From Isoetes taiwanensis (Eukaryota > Streptophyta > Lycopodiopsida > Isoetales > Isoetaceae), in NCBI GenBank assembly GCA_021234155.1, contig JAJEKV010000014.1:17578652-17642651 (forward strand): 64,000 nt of DNA. Direction: 5' to 3'. The translations under genes and the position numbers were made by a program. This document shows positions 43,240-54,303 of the stretch, piece by piece. Each line of letters begins with the position of its first letter. The first letter of the stretch is position 1. Under the pieces are notes generated by a model. That model did no database searches, was not told where the DNA came from, and saw only the letters and a program-made list of their open reading frames with translations.

Positions 43240-44119
43240 TTATGGATCATGGAAAAAGATGGAATTGAAGTAGGTATTGAAGGGCTCAGCAGTCCCAAAG
43301 ATATAGCCATTAGCAGGCCAGTTGCCGAGGTAGAGTAGACGGAAATAATCATCATCTCCCAACAGAATAATAAGTGAGCCATATAGATCTGCAATCTGTC
43401 TATGATTGTAGTACATCGATTTGTATCTAGAGAGCTGTTTTTCTGTTAGGCTGAAGTGATAGTTCCACAAGAACCACCATAAGCAGTGAACCTGGATAAC
43501 TTCTTTGCAGAAGATTGCTGCCCATAACTCTTCACTATCCTTCTTTTGTGCTAGCCAACACGCATCAGATACTGTTCCTCTCGAGATGCCATATTGTTCT
43601 GAAACACACCATCAATTATTGGATCCCAAAAGGGAGAATGTTTGAGAAGCTTCGTTTTGCCCTCTCCCCTTAAAAAGTCAAGGTATCCTAGGATCATCAG
43701 AGAATAAAGTATTAGAATCCAGTAGGTCCAGATTAGAAGGAAACATATCAACAGATCTTTAAGGAATGAACAATAGGTAAGTTTACTAAAATACCATTGT
43801 AGAGGTTCATTTTCTGGTGCTGTAGAAGCGGCACTCTCTGCTTCAGTATCTCATCCAATGTTGCATCAGAGCGGATTTCAGCATGAGGATGAGAAACCCC
43901 ATAAGGAATCGGCATTTGTGTAGCAGGATCAATATTATGGTAGTGTCCACGATGTTCCGGATCAGCAGAAAGGTTGTCCCACATGGCAACTTTATGGCAG
44001 ATAGGGTCCATTGGGCAGTTTTCCTGAAGGAAGGAGGCTGAATCAGAGGACAGTGATGCAGAGCTTAGGAGATTTGCAAAAGTGCGAAGAAATGCCAAAT
44101 TCTTAAATGGTGATATCAT
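43240..44119 (-). CDS. Unrecognised spliced gene, possibly pseudogenic
   Basis: Minus-strand coding blocks are in order. 44,119-43,794 reads SSASLSSDSASFLQENCPMD, then GHYHNIDPATQMPIPYGVSH, then DEILKQRVPLLQHQKMNLYN. A GT-AG intron (donor at about 43,793, acceptor about 43,698) joins in phase to YLDFLRGEGKTKLLKHSPFW (43,697-43,560). A frame change near 43,600 then gives SRGTVSDACWLAQKKDSEEL and WWFLWNYHFSLTEKQLSRYK, ending NTYFNSIFFHDP-stop at 43,242. Intact words on both sides and a correct intron suggest a real gene. The frame change may be an intron I cannot place, or a mutation. I recognise no family. Confidence 0.5.
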
Positions 44120-44399
44120 TCACCACATAATTCACCACATGCATCACATGTCACGACATGATTCACCACATGTATGACATGTCACCATATGATTCACCAC
44201 ATTAGTACACCTTGCAACAAACATATTAGGCGTCACATGGGATAATTAATACCTTAAAATTTACGAATTCATCTTGCATAGATTAAAAATTCTGGTCTCT
44301 TTTGTGTATTGCCTTCATTTTAGAGAATAGACGTTTGAATCCATATCCCAAGTTGGCTTCTTCTATGGAGATATTTGATGTCTGACTCAGTCAAATAAA

Positions 44400-44590
44400 C
44401 ACATATGTTGTTTAAATCGTCGTTTCTCATACGCGAAACTAAAAAAAAAAATAAAAAAAGGAAACATTTCTCTTCCTTTTTTCCCCCGCGTAAATGAAAC
44501 TTTGAGTTTTGCTTATTCGAAAAAAGTTTCGCCTAAGCGAGACTGAAGGTTTCGCTTACGCGGAAAACAAAAAAAAAGAAATTTCCAAGT
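44400..44590. repeat. GCGTAAGCGAAA-type motif array, isolated
   Basis: tacgcgaaac, cccgcgtaaatgaaac, tttcgcctaagcgagac and tttcgcttacgcggaaa lie between A/T tracts. This is the same motif as the subterminal array at 56,425-56,720. No terminal CAGGG in the right orientation is evident. Confidence 0.55.
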
Positions 44591-47100
44591 GGTGCAGGAA
44601 TAGGTTATGATGGACAAAAGGATCATCGACTGAGTAACAAACAAAGGTCATGGACAAGAAAGAGAGGCAACATGAGGAAGAAAAAATTCGAATAACATAA
44701 TTAATTTCTTAATTATTCAATTCTTCAAGACTTCTTTGTAGTTAGTTCTTGAATTGGACTTCAACTTCCTTTTCCTATTAAATAGCATCCTTTCAAATAA
44801 TAGATCACACACGAATTTGAAGTGCTAAGATGGTATATGGTGAATTAAAACCCGAGATTTTGCGTTGTATACTTTCACATTCCATAATGCCTTACGATTG
44901 CTTTAAAAGATTTAGAAGATAGATTTGAGATTATCTATCGACAATGCAAAAGCAGAATATTTCTTGACGGCACAAACTATATAGACGGATTTATGTCTCC
45001 GTTTTACCTCTTAGATGTCTCAAATGGATGTAATTAAGATGTGCTTCAATTTCTCGTCTATTAAACCTACATTTCACATCGGAGGCCTAAGAACAAACCT
45101 ACTTATTAGAGTCAGAGGATATTTCATTTAGAGCCAAGATGCAATATAAAACTAATTATGAGAAGGTTTCATCAGATTCCTTATGTAACTTCTAAGGAAC
45201 TTTTCGCGTTTATGTTGACAAAATCGTAAGGGAATAATAGGGAACTTACATTAGAGAATTCCGCATCTTCACAGACATGTCTATTTGACGGAGTCGACGA
45301 CAGAGAACGCATCGCAAGGCAACAAGCTCCTCGACATGGATTTCCCGGTCCATAGGGTTCATATGAAAAATGTAGGATGTCGTTTTTAGTGTTTTACTCA
45401 TGCGGCGACTTTCAAGAAGAGAAGCTATATGACAACCTTTGATTATCACAAGATATTCATTGTTGCCTTTTGGTCTCAAAACAGTGCGTTTTATCACTCT
45501 CGTAGAAAATTTCTGGGAATTTAATAAAACAGTGAAGATATCTAGGCCAAATTACTAAAACAAAGTAAAATTATGAAACTATCATACTGATGTAGTGGTA
45601 AATTAAATAATGACCCATAGGCATATGTGAACGCAGGATATGCCCATAGTAGCAATCTTGCTATCATTTTTTTGTATGCCAATCAGAATTAGGTAGAAAT
45701 AATCAATCATACGTGTGCAACTACTCGTGGTTCCTTCCTGTTCAATCCATAATCTTCCCCACATTTATGGTCATAATCTTTTAGGGTAAAGTTTTCAAGA
45801 CAAACATGATTACGTCTCTGTTTATGATCATAGCCTTCTAAGATAAGGTTTGCAAAACAACAATGCTTAGGTCTATAAAACAAGTTCACTATTTAGACAT
45901 AAGAAGTATTATTGTTCCCCCTAGCCATTTCTTTCAATCTTATCTTGCTTTTCCTTCTATGTTTCTTTACGATTTAAGGGGCCTAGGTCGCCCAAACTCA
46001 AGGAGCTTAAATTTGTGGATTTAATCCCGTTTTTGATATATGAGATAACAGCTACATAACCTAAGATGTTGTCCCAACGTTTTTTGAGGCATCTTTTGAC
46101 ACACACCATGATCTCCCTATCATAGCAAACAAAATGTGAGAAAATGATCTTTGAATTTTATAAATGCTACTTATAGAGCTCTAGCTTTATTTGAAGTCAA
46201 ATATGTTAATGGAATAAGGATAAATAACATTACATCCTAGACATTGCATGCCAGGTTCGTAAGGTGCATATAAGTGTCTATTGAGTGCAACCTTACCCAA
46301 TTAATCTTACAATGACCATTGACAAATTGTACACCACTAATATTTTGAGACATATACAATTAAATTGAGGAATTAAGAATTGCCTGCTCAAATTAAAAGG
46401 AAGATCGGATACAATTACGATATCCATTCTGCTTCAAATCATCGCTTAAATTCAAGCTAAAGTAGCTCTTCGCATTTATGATAGACAGCTTATAGAATTT
46501 CCTGATGCTATGAATACCAATGGGATGCATGATTTCATGCATGTACGTCTGATCTGTGTTCGACTTCTTCTTTTCCTCTACTGTTCTTGCAATTGCTCCA
46601 AGGTTATTTGCAAAGAAAATTCTCAAATTAAAGAATAGAAAGTGAACTCGTTTATGGATTAGAGAATTAGGAAACATGCACTTTTAACATCTGCAAGCTA
46701 ATCCATGCTTTTTTGCAGATAACTTTGAATAGTGTCGGATTAGGGATGGGCATTCGAGTCTCAGCTGATGTAGTGGTCAGATCACCCCCAAGCATTTGGT
46801 AAAGCATAAGTCAACAATTTTGGTGAAGCGTAAGTCAACAATTTGGTGAAGCTTAGGTCAACAATTTTGAAGTCAACAAGCAATTTACACTAACTAATTA
46901 TAATTACAATTACTAAACAAGTGCCAAGTCAACATAACATGATTGGTGTCCAAAAAAGAATGGCCATTTGAGGATAGATATATTTTTTTTAATGTTTTTA
47001 GAGAATAAAATTATGGTCATTTCGAAATAATTACATTTCACTTCGTATCCTACTAAATCATTACGATTAAGATACTAATGGTACGAAAATCCTAAAATCG
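44591..47100. other. Gene-poor AT-rich DNA
   Basis: A minus-strand frame at 45,497-45,246 (84 aa, with HVEELVALRCVLCRRLRQID) is the only candidate and is unrecognised. aagtcaacaatttggtgaagc is doubled at 46,800-46,875. Confidence 0.35.
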
Positions 47101-47134
47101 TAGGGTACGAAATTAATTTCACGCCAACTTTTAT

Positions 47135-47681
47135 ATGGTCGTGAAGGAGAAGCATCGGCCAATTCTGCCAAATAGAATGCCGAAGCGCTCCCGCTCCCGC
47201 TCTCCTTCCCCTGCCCCTCGCCCTTCGAAACACCAGGAATTAATTTCCTTACCTTTGCCAGAGCTCTTCGCCAGTTATGGCATAGGTTCTTGGCTAATTC
47301 CTCTGCAGGAGCCCAAAGAAGACCTTCATGAAATTTCTGAAACCAATTCTGTTGAAAGTCCCGAGCCTTCTGATGATTCCAGCAGCAGTGATTACTCTTC
47401 TTCTGAGCTTTCTTCTGAGGTGAATTCTCCAGAGGTGGATTCCTTTGACGTGGATTCTTCCGACATGCAGCAGTATGATTCAGAAGATGAGGTCTGGAGC
47501 GAATCTTCGGGAACCAGCAAAGAAGAAGACCCGGACCCAGAAGAAGAAGAGAGTTTTTTTGAATTTCAAAATTGGCTGGAAAGTAAGTAGCATGCTTTTC
47601 ATTTTTTGCTTTCTTTTCGATAGAGCTCTCTAACTTTGTGAATTTTTCTTACAGATGAGGCCTCAAGACCTTGCAGCTCAT
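47135..47681 (+). CDS. Small acidic Ser-rich protein gene, two or more exons
   Basis: The frame opens at ATG 47,135; a second in-frame ATG at 47,177 (MPKRSRSRSPSPAPRPSK) is also plausible. The N-terminus is a basic RS-type stretch. Residues about 65-150 are Ser/Glu/Asp-rich (SSSSDYSSSELSSEV, DPDPEEEE). A donor gtaagt at 47,583 and acceptor ttcttacag at 47,654 would splice to a short last exon (NEASRPCSS-stop at 47,681). Without splicing the frame ends two codons later. A nuclear or chromatin-associated acidic protein is possible but not demonstrated. The clean frame and good splice sites support a real gene. Confidence 0.55.
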
Positions 47682-47689
47682 GAAGACAG

Positions 47690-48240
47690 GCTTTGCTTTT
47701 TCTTTCTTTTCATCAAGTTCTTGAGAAATAGGCCTTTTGTGCCTTTGTAATTTTTTGATCCACAGATGCTATAGGCCTTAGTGCCTTTCTTTGTAATGGC
47801 CTTGTGCATTTGTAATTTTTTGAAAAACAGATGCTATAGGCCTTAGTGCCTTTCTTTGTAATAGCTTTGTGCCAACCCTTCTGTGAAACAGGCCTTAGTG
47901 CCTTTGAAATGTAATGCCTGTGCCGACCCTTCTGTAATACATGCCTTAGTGCCTACTTTAATATATAATGGTCTTGTGCCTTTCTGAAAATTTCTAGTTT
48001 TGTTTTCTGTTTTAATCAATTGGTTTTGTTAGCACTTTTGTAATACCTTTTTATTATACCTTGTGCCTTCAGTTTAATCCAGGCCTTGTGCCTTTTGTTT
48101 AATCCAGGCCTTAGTGCCTTTAATTGTAATGGCCTTGTGGCTTCTTTAATGTGAATGATGGCCTTGTGCATTTCTGTAAATTTGTGGTTTTCTTATACCT
48201 TGTGCCTTTTGTAAATTTATACCTTGTGTCTTTTTCTAAT
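47690..48240. repeat. Minisatellite of GGCCTT(A/G)GTGCC units
   Basis: Some 15-20 irregular units of 20-60 bp built on aggccttagtgcctttNtttgtaat and ggccttgtgcctttt. The array directly follows the acidic-protein gene and may be in its 3' UTR or an intron. Confidence 0.85.
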
Positions 48241-48298
48241 TCTGTTGCACTTACATGCTGCCTACAAATTATATGTAAACTGGTTGGATGATTGTGCA

Positions 48299-48417
48299 GT
48301 ACCTAGCACAAGGAAGGATGCCAGCACAAGCAACAGCTGTACCATCAACATCAAATTTTGTATCACAACGAAATAATGAATCTAAGGTAGCAGCTGCAGC
48401 CAATGGATCATCTTAAA
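48299..48417 (+). other. Possible additional 3' exon of the acidic-protein gene
   Basis: The acceptor gattgtgcag at 48,289-48,298 is followed by an open frame YLAQGRMPAQATAVPSTSNF ... SKVAAAANGSS-stop. In the phase left by the 47,582 donor it would instead read PSTRKDASTSNSCTINIKF-stop. Either would make the minisatellite intronic. It is only a suggestion without transcript data. Confidence 0.3.
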
Positions 48418-48419
48418 TG

Positions 48420-50491
48420 ATGGTTCTGTGAATGAAAGCTAAAACTTACTGTTATGAGACCACAGGGAATTCTAAGTGTGCTTATGATAAGTTATAGTAT
48501 TTAAAGGTTATATAGGATCGTCTCTAGCTAGTTCCTTAAGAACAGACATGTGCTCCTCTTCTGTGGGAAATGTTCATCTTTTGTATTTTGAAAAAATATT
48601 ATAAATAGATTGATCTTTTTTGCAGTCAACAATGACTGTTTAAGCATAGAAGAAAGCAATAGGCAACCATTTCTTAACGCCCTCAAGAACAATATTATAG
48701 GCATCCTTCTTTCACGGATGCACTATTCACTACTTGAGTCTCATCAAGAACTATATACCGCCATATTCTTACCTTCAACAAAAAGAGTATTCCAAAATTA
48801 TAGCTGTACACTTTAACATCTACACCCTTAAAGCAAAAATACAGAGGCCAGCAAAGATGCAAGTGTCACACAACAACACCATTGCAGCTTGTGGACTACA
48901 CAAAAGGTAGATGAACAATGAATTGTTCCTTAACTACTTCATAAAAAAAAAAAGGCAAAGACCAAAGAAAGTTACATACAATACATATGGGATCCGGAAA
49001 ATAGATGCCATCCTACCACCACATGCTGTTAAAAACCAATGTTAAAATCCAGAACACAACATTCCTAAGAATGAATCACAAGGCAAAGGATGGGGTGATA
49101 TGATTTCTCACATTGAAACAAAAGAAAAAGGATCTCAGAAATGGCAATTCTCACAAGAAAACAAAATAAAAGCGATGGGATAAAAGTGTTTCGATAATGA
49201 TGTAAATGAAATAGGAACTCATGATACAAATGACCTAAGCAACTACAATATGCCTCAGAGTTTGTGTTGCTTTTACATCAAATACAATATGGTTGTGAAG
49301 ATTGTGTTCCTTTCTTCTTCTTCTATATTTGAATACCTATATAATAAAGTGCACTTTGGCAAAAATCAAATTGGGAAGACTCAAGAAGCACACCATGCAA
49401 AGTTCATAGAAGATAAACTCCACGTAATATTTTCTCGCTTCCCCGACAAGAGTAAAATTCGACCTAAGATTGCTTATGCTATTTTATATACCAGAAAATT
49501 TGACCACCGAACAGCTTGAATAGTTTTATTGATTTTGAAGATAAATTGCATCAAAAATTATCTATGTATACACAAAATTAGACTCTTCTTCAAAAAGATA
49601 AGTAGTAAATTGTATTACTTCCTATGATTACAAAGGATGAACAGTCAGTATATAGTCATATTAATAGTTATAAGTGGAAAACTCACAGAGGCAACAAAAT
49701 ATCTATTAGATAAAAGTAAACATTCAGAACTTCTTCTGGTCATGCTGTGCTCCACCACGATAGATGTTCATTGTCCATTCAACCTCATCTACGACTCGGA
49801 ATTCCAATGTATCACCAACTTTAAGAGAATAGTGGCTGACTAGCAGATCCCAATTATGACTCAAACAATATCGACTATGATAGTTGAGTTTTGTGTACTT
49901 TTGGAATATTATTTCGTACCATCACAAACTATTATACAATTTCAAGAATTGCGAAATTACTTCTCGAAGTTCAAGTGTAACATGTGGAAATGAACGTGAG
50001 ATATCCTCTATTACCAATGTACTAATTGCAGGCATCTCATGAGATAATGTATTAAATAACATCTTACGGAAATCTATATGCAATTTGAACATTTTCACCC
50101 TTTTTTATCAAGATAATTATATCAAATTACTCTTCCTTATAAACATTTTCTTTATATTCATAACCATCCATTACTATTACATGCAAAGTCAAATATTTGG
50201 TCCAAAAATATTTCTATTTAGTAACTCAGTCCATTAAATTTAAACGAGTCAGAAAAGAGAAATCTTCATGGCAAAATGAGAACATCTCTAAGAGAAATGT
50301 TCTTATAGAGTGCCCAAGATCTGTAAATTATGAACTGCTCCTACATGATGTTAAGGCAATTCATATATATTCATTCTAACTAACATAACCAGATCTGGAA
50401 CCTTGAACATTCCCACCAAAAATAAGTCTAAGGAAAATTTATTCGTACAATACACAATTCATTTTGCACAGACCTTAAATAACAAGGGACT

Positions 50492-50495
<4 letters not shown>
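48420..50495. other. Gene-poor AT-rich DNA
   Basis: Open frames at 48,610-48,816, 49,250-49,519, 49,637-49,843 and 50,197-50,379 are AT-driven and without motifs. No repeat structure is evident. Confidence 0.4.

Positions 50496-50525
<30 letters not shown>
50496..50525. repeat. (TA)n microsatellite
   Basis: About 15 uninterrupted TA dinucleotides. Confidence 0.95.
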
Positions 50526-50528
<3 letters not shown>

Positions 50529-50529
50529 C

Positions 50530-50700
50530 TTAATTAGGGCATTACCCTTAAGTATATTTGAAACATAAATTATTTATAGAATTAATGCTTGGTCTAGTGG
50601 TTAGAATGGAGGGCTGGGGGGTTAATGACCAGGGTTCGAATCCCCCCAATAACATAAAAAAATTTAAAAGCCTTTCCTTAAAATTTGTTCAAAATACCAA
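50530..50700 (+). repeat. Left inverted arm with tRNA-like head
   Basis: attacccttaagtatatttg leads into a tRNA-like core at 50,589-50,648. It has an A box TGGTCTAGTGG (50,590) and a B box GGTTCGAATCC (50,633), the two internal RNA polymerase III promoter elements. The segment ends in an A-rich stretch. It is not a functional tRNA, because the acceptor and anticodon stems do not close. Inverted counterparts are at 55,290-55,425 and 55,430-55,585. A tRNA-derived SINE unit is the simplest reading. Confidence 0.65.
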
Positions 50701-51198
50701 GGCCCGAGCATGCAATGTGAGCCGTAGGATCTTGGACCAAGCATTATGATCAATCTGGACTGTAGGATCATGTAGGATATATCTAAAGCAACGTGAGCCG
50801 TCGGATCTCGGACCGACGGTCAGGATCAGATCAACCTGGACCGTAGGATCGCGGTACATATCCTACCGTCCGTTCGAGATCCGACGGCTCACGTGGCTTT
50901 GGGACGTGTCGTACGGCCCAGATGGCTTGGGAGTTTGTTTGTCACTTATATGTAAGCGATCCTACAGTCCAGGTTGATTTGATTCTGATCGTCGATCCGA
51001 GATTTTATGGCTCACGTTGCTTTGGGACACATCCTACGGATCTAACATATATATGTTCTTATGTTTGTAGCGCTCAATCCGACCGTTGATCCGAGATCCT
51101 ACGGCTCATGTGGCTTTGGGACGTATCGTACAGCCCAGATGGCTTGGGAGTTTGTTTGTCGCTTCATAACAGATATATGTACTTATGTTTGTAACACT
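50700..51198. repeat. Tandem/inverted GATCCGAGATCCTACGGCTC repeats, left block
   Basis: Units of about 100-225 bp contain gatccgagatcctacggctc, tttgggacgtatcgtac and cagatggcttgggagtttgt. An inverted pair is centred near 50,855 (cgtgagccgtcggatctcgg against ccgacggctcacg). The block continues at 54,309 after an insertion. Confidence 0.8.
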
Positions 51199-51203
51199 CA
51201 ATC
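51199..51203. repeat. Target-site duplication CAATC, left copy
   Basis: CAATC here and at 54,304-54,308. Joining the flanks restores the tandem-repeat word ctcaatccgaccg. Confidence 0.7.
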
Positions 51204-51470
51204 TATCATGAGCCACCGAACAGAATACCAGAAATGTACGAACAAACCAAGAACATGTGCAAGAATCAAAGGAAGAATTTCATATATCAAGGGCATAAAG
51301 TACAACAATGCCCAAAGGGCACATGGAGATGATACCACATGATCAACAATAGACAAGGGCGCAGAGGCTCAAGACTAGATCAAGGCTAGATCAAGGCAAG
51401 ATCAAGGCAAGGCCATGCTCCCAATATGGTGAGCAAGGCGCAAGGCCAAGACTAGGAGGAGAAATCCATA

Positions 51471-51948
51471 ACTAGTGTTGAACCGGAATCGTTCTGTAAG
51501 AATGAGTGGCCTCTATATATGGGGGCCAACCTAGGAACCAACGGACCAGATCGCGCCACTCCAATGGGCAAGATTGTGCCAAGTGCGCGCATGCACGCAC
51601 TTTCTGGAATGTTCCAGAAGGTGGCTTCTAGAATATCCTGGAACACTGTCTCTGGAATGTTCTGGAACCGTCAAGATCGACGGACTAGATCGCGCCACTT
51701 CAACGGACGAGATCATGTCACGTGTTGAGCACACACGTGGCTTCTAGAATATTCGGAAACATTTGGAGATGATGCATAATAATATGAAGCACCAATATTT
51801 ACAAGAAATAAAGGCAGCCCACTTGGTGAAGATGTGTGACTTATAATTAAGAAGCTATGAGTTCGAATCTCATTTCGTGCAACTACCTTTTGCATCTGTG
51901 TGATGACTATCTTGTACCTACGAGTATAGTACTCGTATGGTCATCATA
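51471..51948 (-). mobile_element. 3'-side LTR with heat-shock-element cluster
   Basis: On the minus strand the order is: LTR start TATGATGACCATACG, a heat-shock-type cluster at 51,602-51,668 (ttctggaatgttccagaag, then ttctagaa, ctggaac, ctctggaatgttctggaa), then a TATA box CATATATAGAGG at about 51,511-51,523. A further ttctagaatattcggaaa is at 51,742-51,759. The HSEs therefore lie upstream of the TATA box in the transcription direction. Confidence 0.65.
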
Positions 51949-51965
51949 CTACCCCCCCTCCTTAC

Positions 51966-53853
51966 GATGGCACCAAAGGAGCCATCAAAACTCGAAATGA
52001 GGTTCTGTATGTCTGCTTTTGAAGATGTCCTGCTTGAATCTTCGGTAATTACCCTCGACCCTAACAATGATATGAATTTTATTAAACTGAATCATGCTCG
52101 ATAGCAGTAACGCTTAGACCATGATCTCAAACTACAAGCATAAGTGAGCACTAATTGCACAGTACTGAGTCAATGGTTGAAATCTGGGAAGGCTGAGACC
52201 TCAGCACCAACTTATGGGTAGTTGTAATCCGGAACGACTGAGTCTTCAGCACCAACCAATGACCACAACCCATGAAGGCTATAAAATCATTGCCGAACTG
52301 ATGCATCGCAGTAAGGAGCATAATCATCACATCGCTGCAAGGAGCTATAAAATGTGAGGGAGCTCTCACCATCCCTCTGTAGCCTCGCCACTCAGGCCAC
52401 CTTGAAGAACACCAGAAAGAAGAAAGAATTGTGAGGGAGCTCTCACCATCCCTCTGCAGCCTCGCCACTCAGGCTGCCATGAAGCATTCTGACAAGAAGA
52501 ATTGTATCAAGGCTCAAGCATATATAGATGATAGAAGCCTCCAACCATCATGATCCTGATCAATGACTGAAATCCAGGATGACTGCATCTATGGCCTCGA
52601 ACTCATTCTCGGACTGGAAATTAGGAGCTGGAACTAAAGAATTCACTGGAAATCTCATCATGAAAACAGAGTAATCTTCTATAGAAGACTGCAACATGGC
52701 TATGGCCATGATCTAAGGCTTGCAACACAAGTAGCTACCCATTGCACAACACTGAGCCGAATGTTGGAATCCAGGTAGGCCGTAGACTAAGCACCAACCC
52801 ATTGGAATCCAGAACGACGGAGTCTTTGGCACCAACCAGTGATACAATCCATGAAGCCTGTACAATGGTTGCCAAGCTGATGTATTGAAACAAACATCAT
52901 GGGCACAAGCCTTGCTTGCAACAACTACTGAAATGTGAGGGAGCTGCCACCATCCCTCTACAGCCCTGCCACTAGGCCGCCATGAAGTATAACAAGGAGA
53001 TTGAATCAAATGTGAAGGAGCTGCCACCATCCTTCTGCAACCTTGCCACTAGGCTACCTTATGAAGAGCACTAGAAGAGCACAACTGAAATTCGAACAAG
53101 AGTTCGAACTCGAACTGGAGCAGAAACAGGAATTACTTCTAGCATCAAGAGCTAGAACTAGGAACTGGAACTGGAGTGGAACTAGCATTGAGAGCTAGAA
53201 CCTGTGACTAGAATTTGTACTGAAACTAGCGCCACAAACTAGAATCAGGAATTGGAATTGGAACCGGACCGGACCGACCGGGACCGGGACTGGTACCGCA
53301 CTGACCGGGATTGGGACTGGGACTATCTCGGGGCCTAGCATCAAGAGCTAGAGCCATGGACTAACTGGAAACTAGAACTAGAACTAGCAGTGAGAGCTAG
53401 AACTAGGGAGTGGAAGTAGGAGTAGGAGACCAACTATAACAAGAGAGCAAGCAAGGGGACTTTATAATCCGTCACGGCCACCAAGAACAAGCCTGCAACT
53501 CTTCTATAGAAAAGCAAACTAGATCTCCATACTAACCACATCAGTAATAGGGATTGGAAGAATATGTGAATCCATCAACAGAGAAGCTGCATCCATAATC
53601 AAGTTGAATATCTCCCAAGCAAGGGTAAGAACCTAGACTCGAATAGGAATTTGAACTCAGACTGGAGCAGAAACAAGAACAGGAATCAGGACTTGAGCTT
53701 CGAACAAGAACAAGGAATCGAATCCAGATACAAACTTGAACCATACTTGGAGGAGGAGATAAAGCCTCATAATCAAGAGCAACCTCATGCTGAAGCTAGG
53801 AATCACAAGATCTTAAGATCTAGACCGGAACATGATGGGGATTCTGGTTCAAA
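51966..53853 (-). other. Non-coding interior of the minus-strand LTR element
   Basis: The interior contains an internal duplication (52,170-52,400 against 52,750-52,960). Four copies of tgtgaNggagctNNcaccat occur near 52,363, 52,433, 52,934 and 53,012. A degenerate ctagaactggaactgg repeat lies at 53,090-53,440. No recognised protein domain is seen on either strand. Confidence 0.6.
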
Positions 53854-54303
53854 CTAGTGTTGAACCAGAATCGTTCTGTAAGAATGAGTGGCCTCTATAT
53901 ATGGGGACCTAGGAACCAACGGACCAGATCGCGCCAAGTGTGCGCATGCACGCACCTTCTGGAATATTCCAGAAGGTGGCTTCTAGAATATCCTGGAACA
54001 CTGTCTCTGGAATGTTCTGGAACCGTCAAGATCGACGGACTAGATCGCGCCACTTCAACGGACGAGATCATGTCACGTGTTGAGCACACACGTGGCTTCT
54101 AGAATATTCGGAAACATTTGGAGATGATGCATAATAATATGAAGCACCAATATTTACAAGAAACAAAGGCAGCCCACTTGGTGAAGATTTGTGACTTATA
54201 ATTAAGAAGCTATGAGTTCGAATCTCATTTCGTGCAACTATCTTTTGCATCTGTGCGATGACTATCTTGTACCTACGAGTATAGTACTCGTATGGTCATC
54301 ATA
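53854..54303 (-). mobile_element. 5'-side LTR with heat-shock-element cluster
   Basis: This LTR matches 51,471-51,948 with a roughly 29-bp deletion around 53,905-53,935. The heat-shock cluster at 53,957-54,023 and TATA at about 53,893-53,905 are retained. The 267-bp extension found at the other end is absent here, and no primer-binding site is clear beside it. Confidence 0.65.

Larger units (their letters stand above)
51204..54303 (-). mobile_element. Non-autonomous LTR retrotransposon, minus orientation, inserted in the tandem repeat
   Basis: The element is 3,100 bp. LTR copies of about 450-478 bp lie at 53,854-54,303 (5' LTR on minus) and 51,471-51,948 (3' side). A further 267 bp (51,204-51,470) belongs to the 3' LTR or to a terminal extension, because the CAATC duplication lies outside it. 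Orientation is set by a polypurine tract (minus strand GTAAGGAGGGGGGGTAG, 51,949-51,965) against the 3' LTR start. Outer termini are TATGATGACC...TCATGATA, a non-canonical TA..TA type. No gag or pol is visible in the 1.9-kb interior. Confidence 0.7.

Noticed and set aside
50589-50648. Functional tRNA gene
   Set aside because: A and B boxes are present but acceptor and anticodon stems do not pair, and there are three diverged copies as repeats; treated as tRNA-derived repeat.
51204-51342. Plus-strand GHKVQQCPKG resembling a gag zinc knuckle
   Set aside because: The first two cysteines are absent (CKNQ in place of CxxC) and the element is oriented on the minus strand by its polypurine tract, so the match is probably chance.
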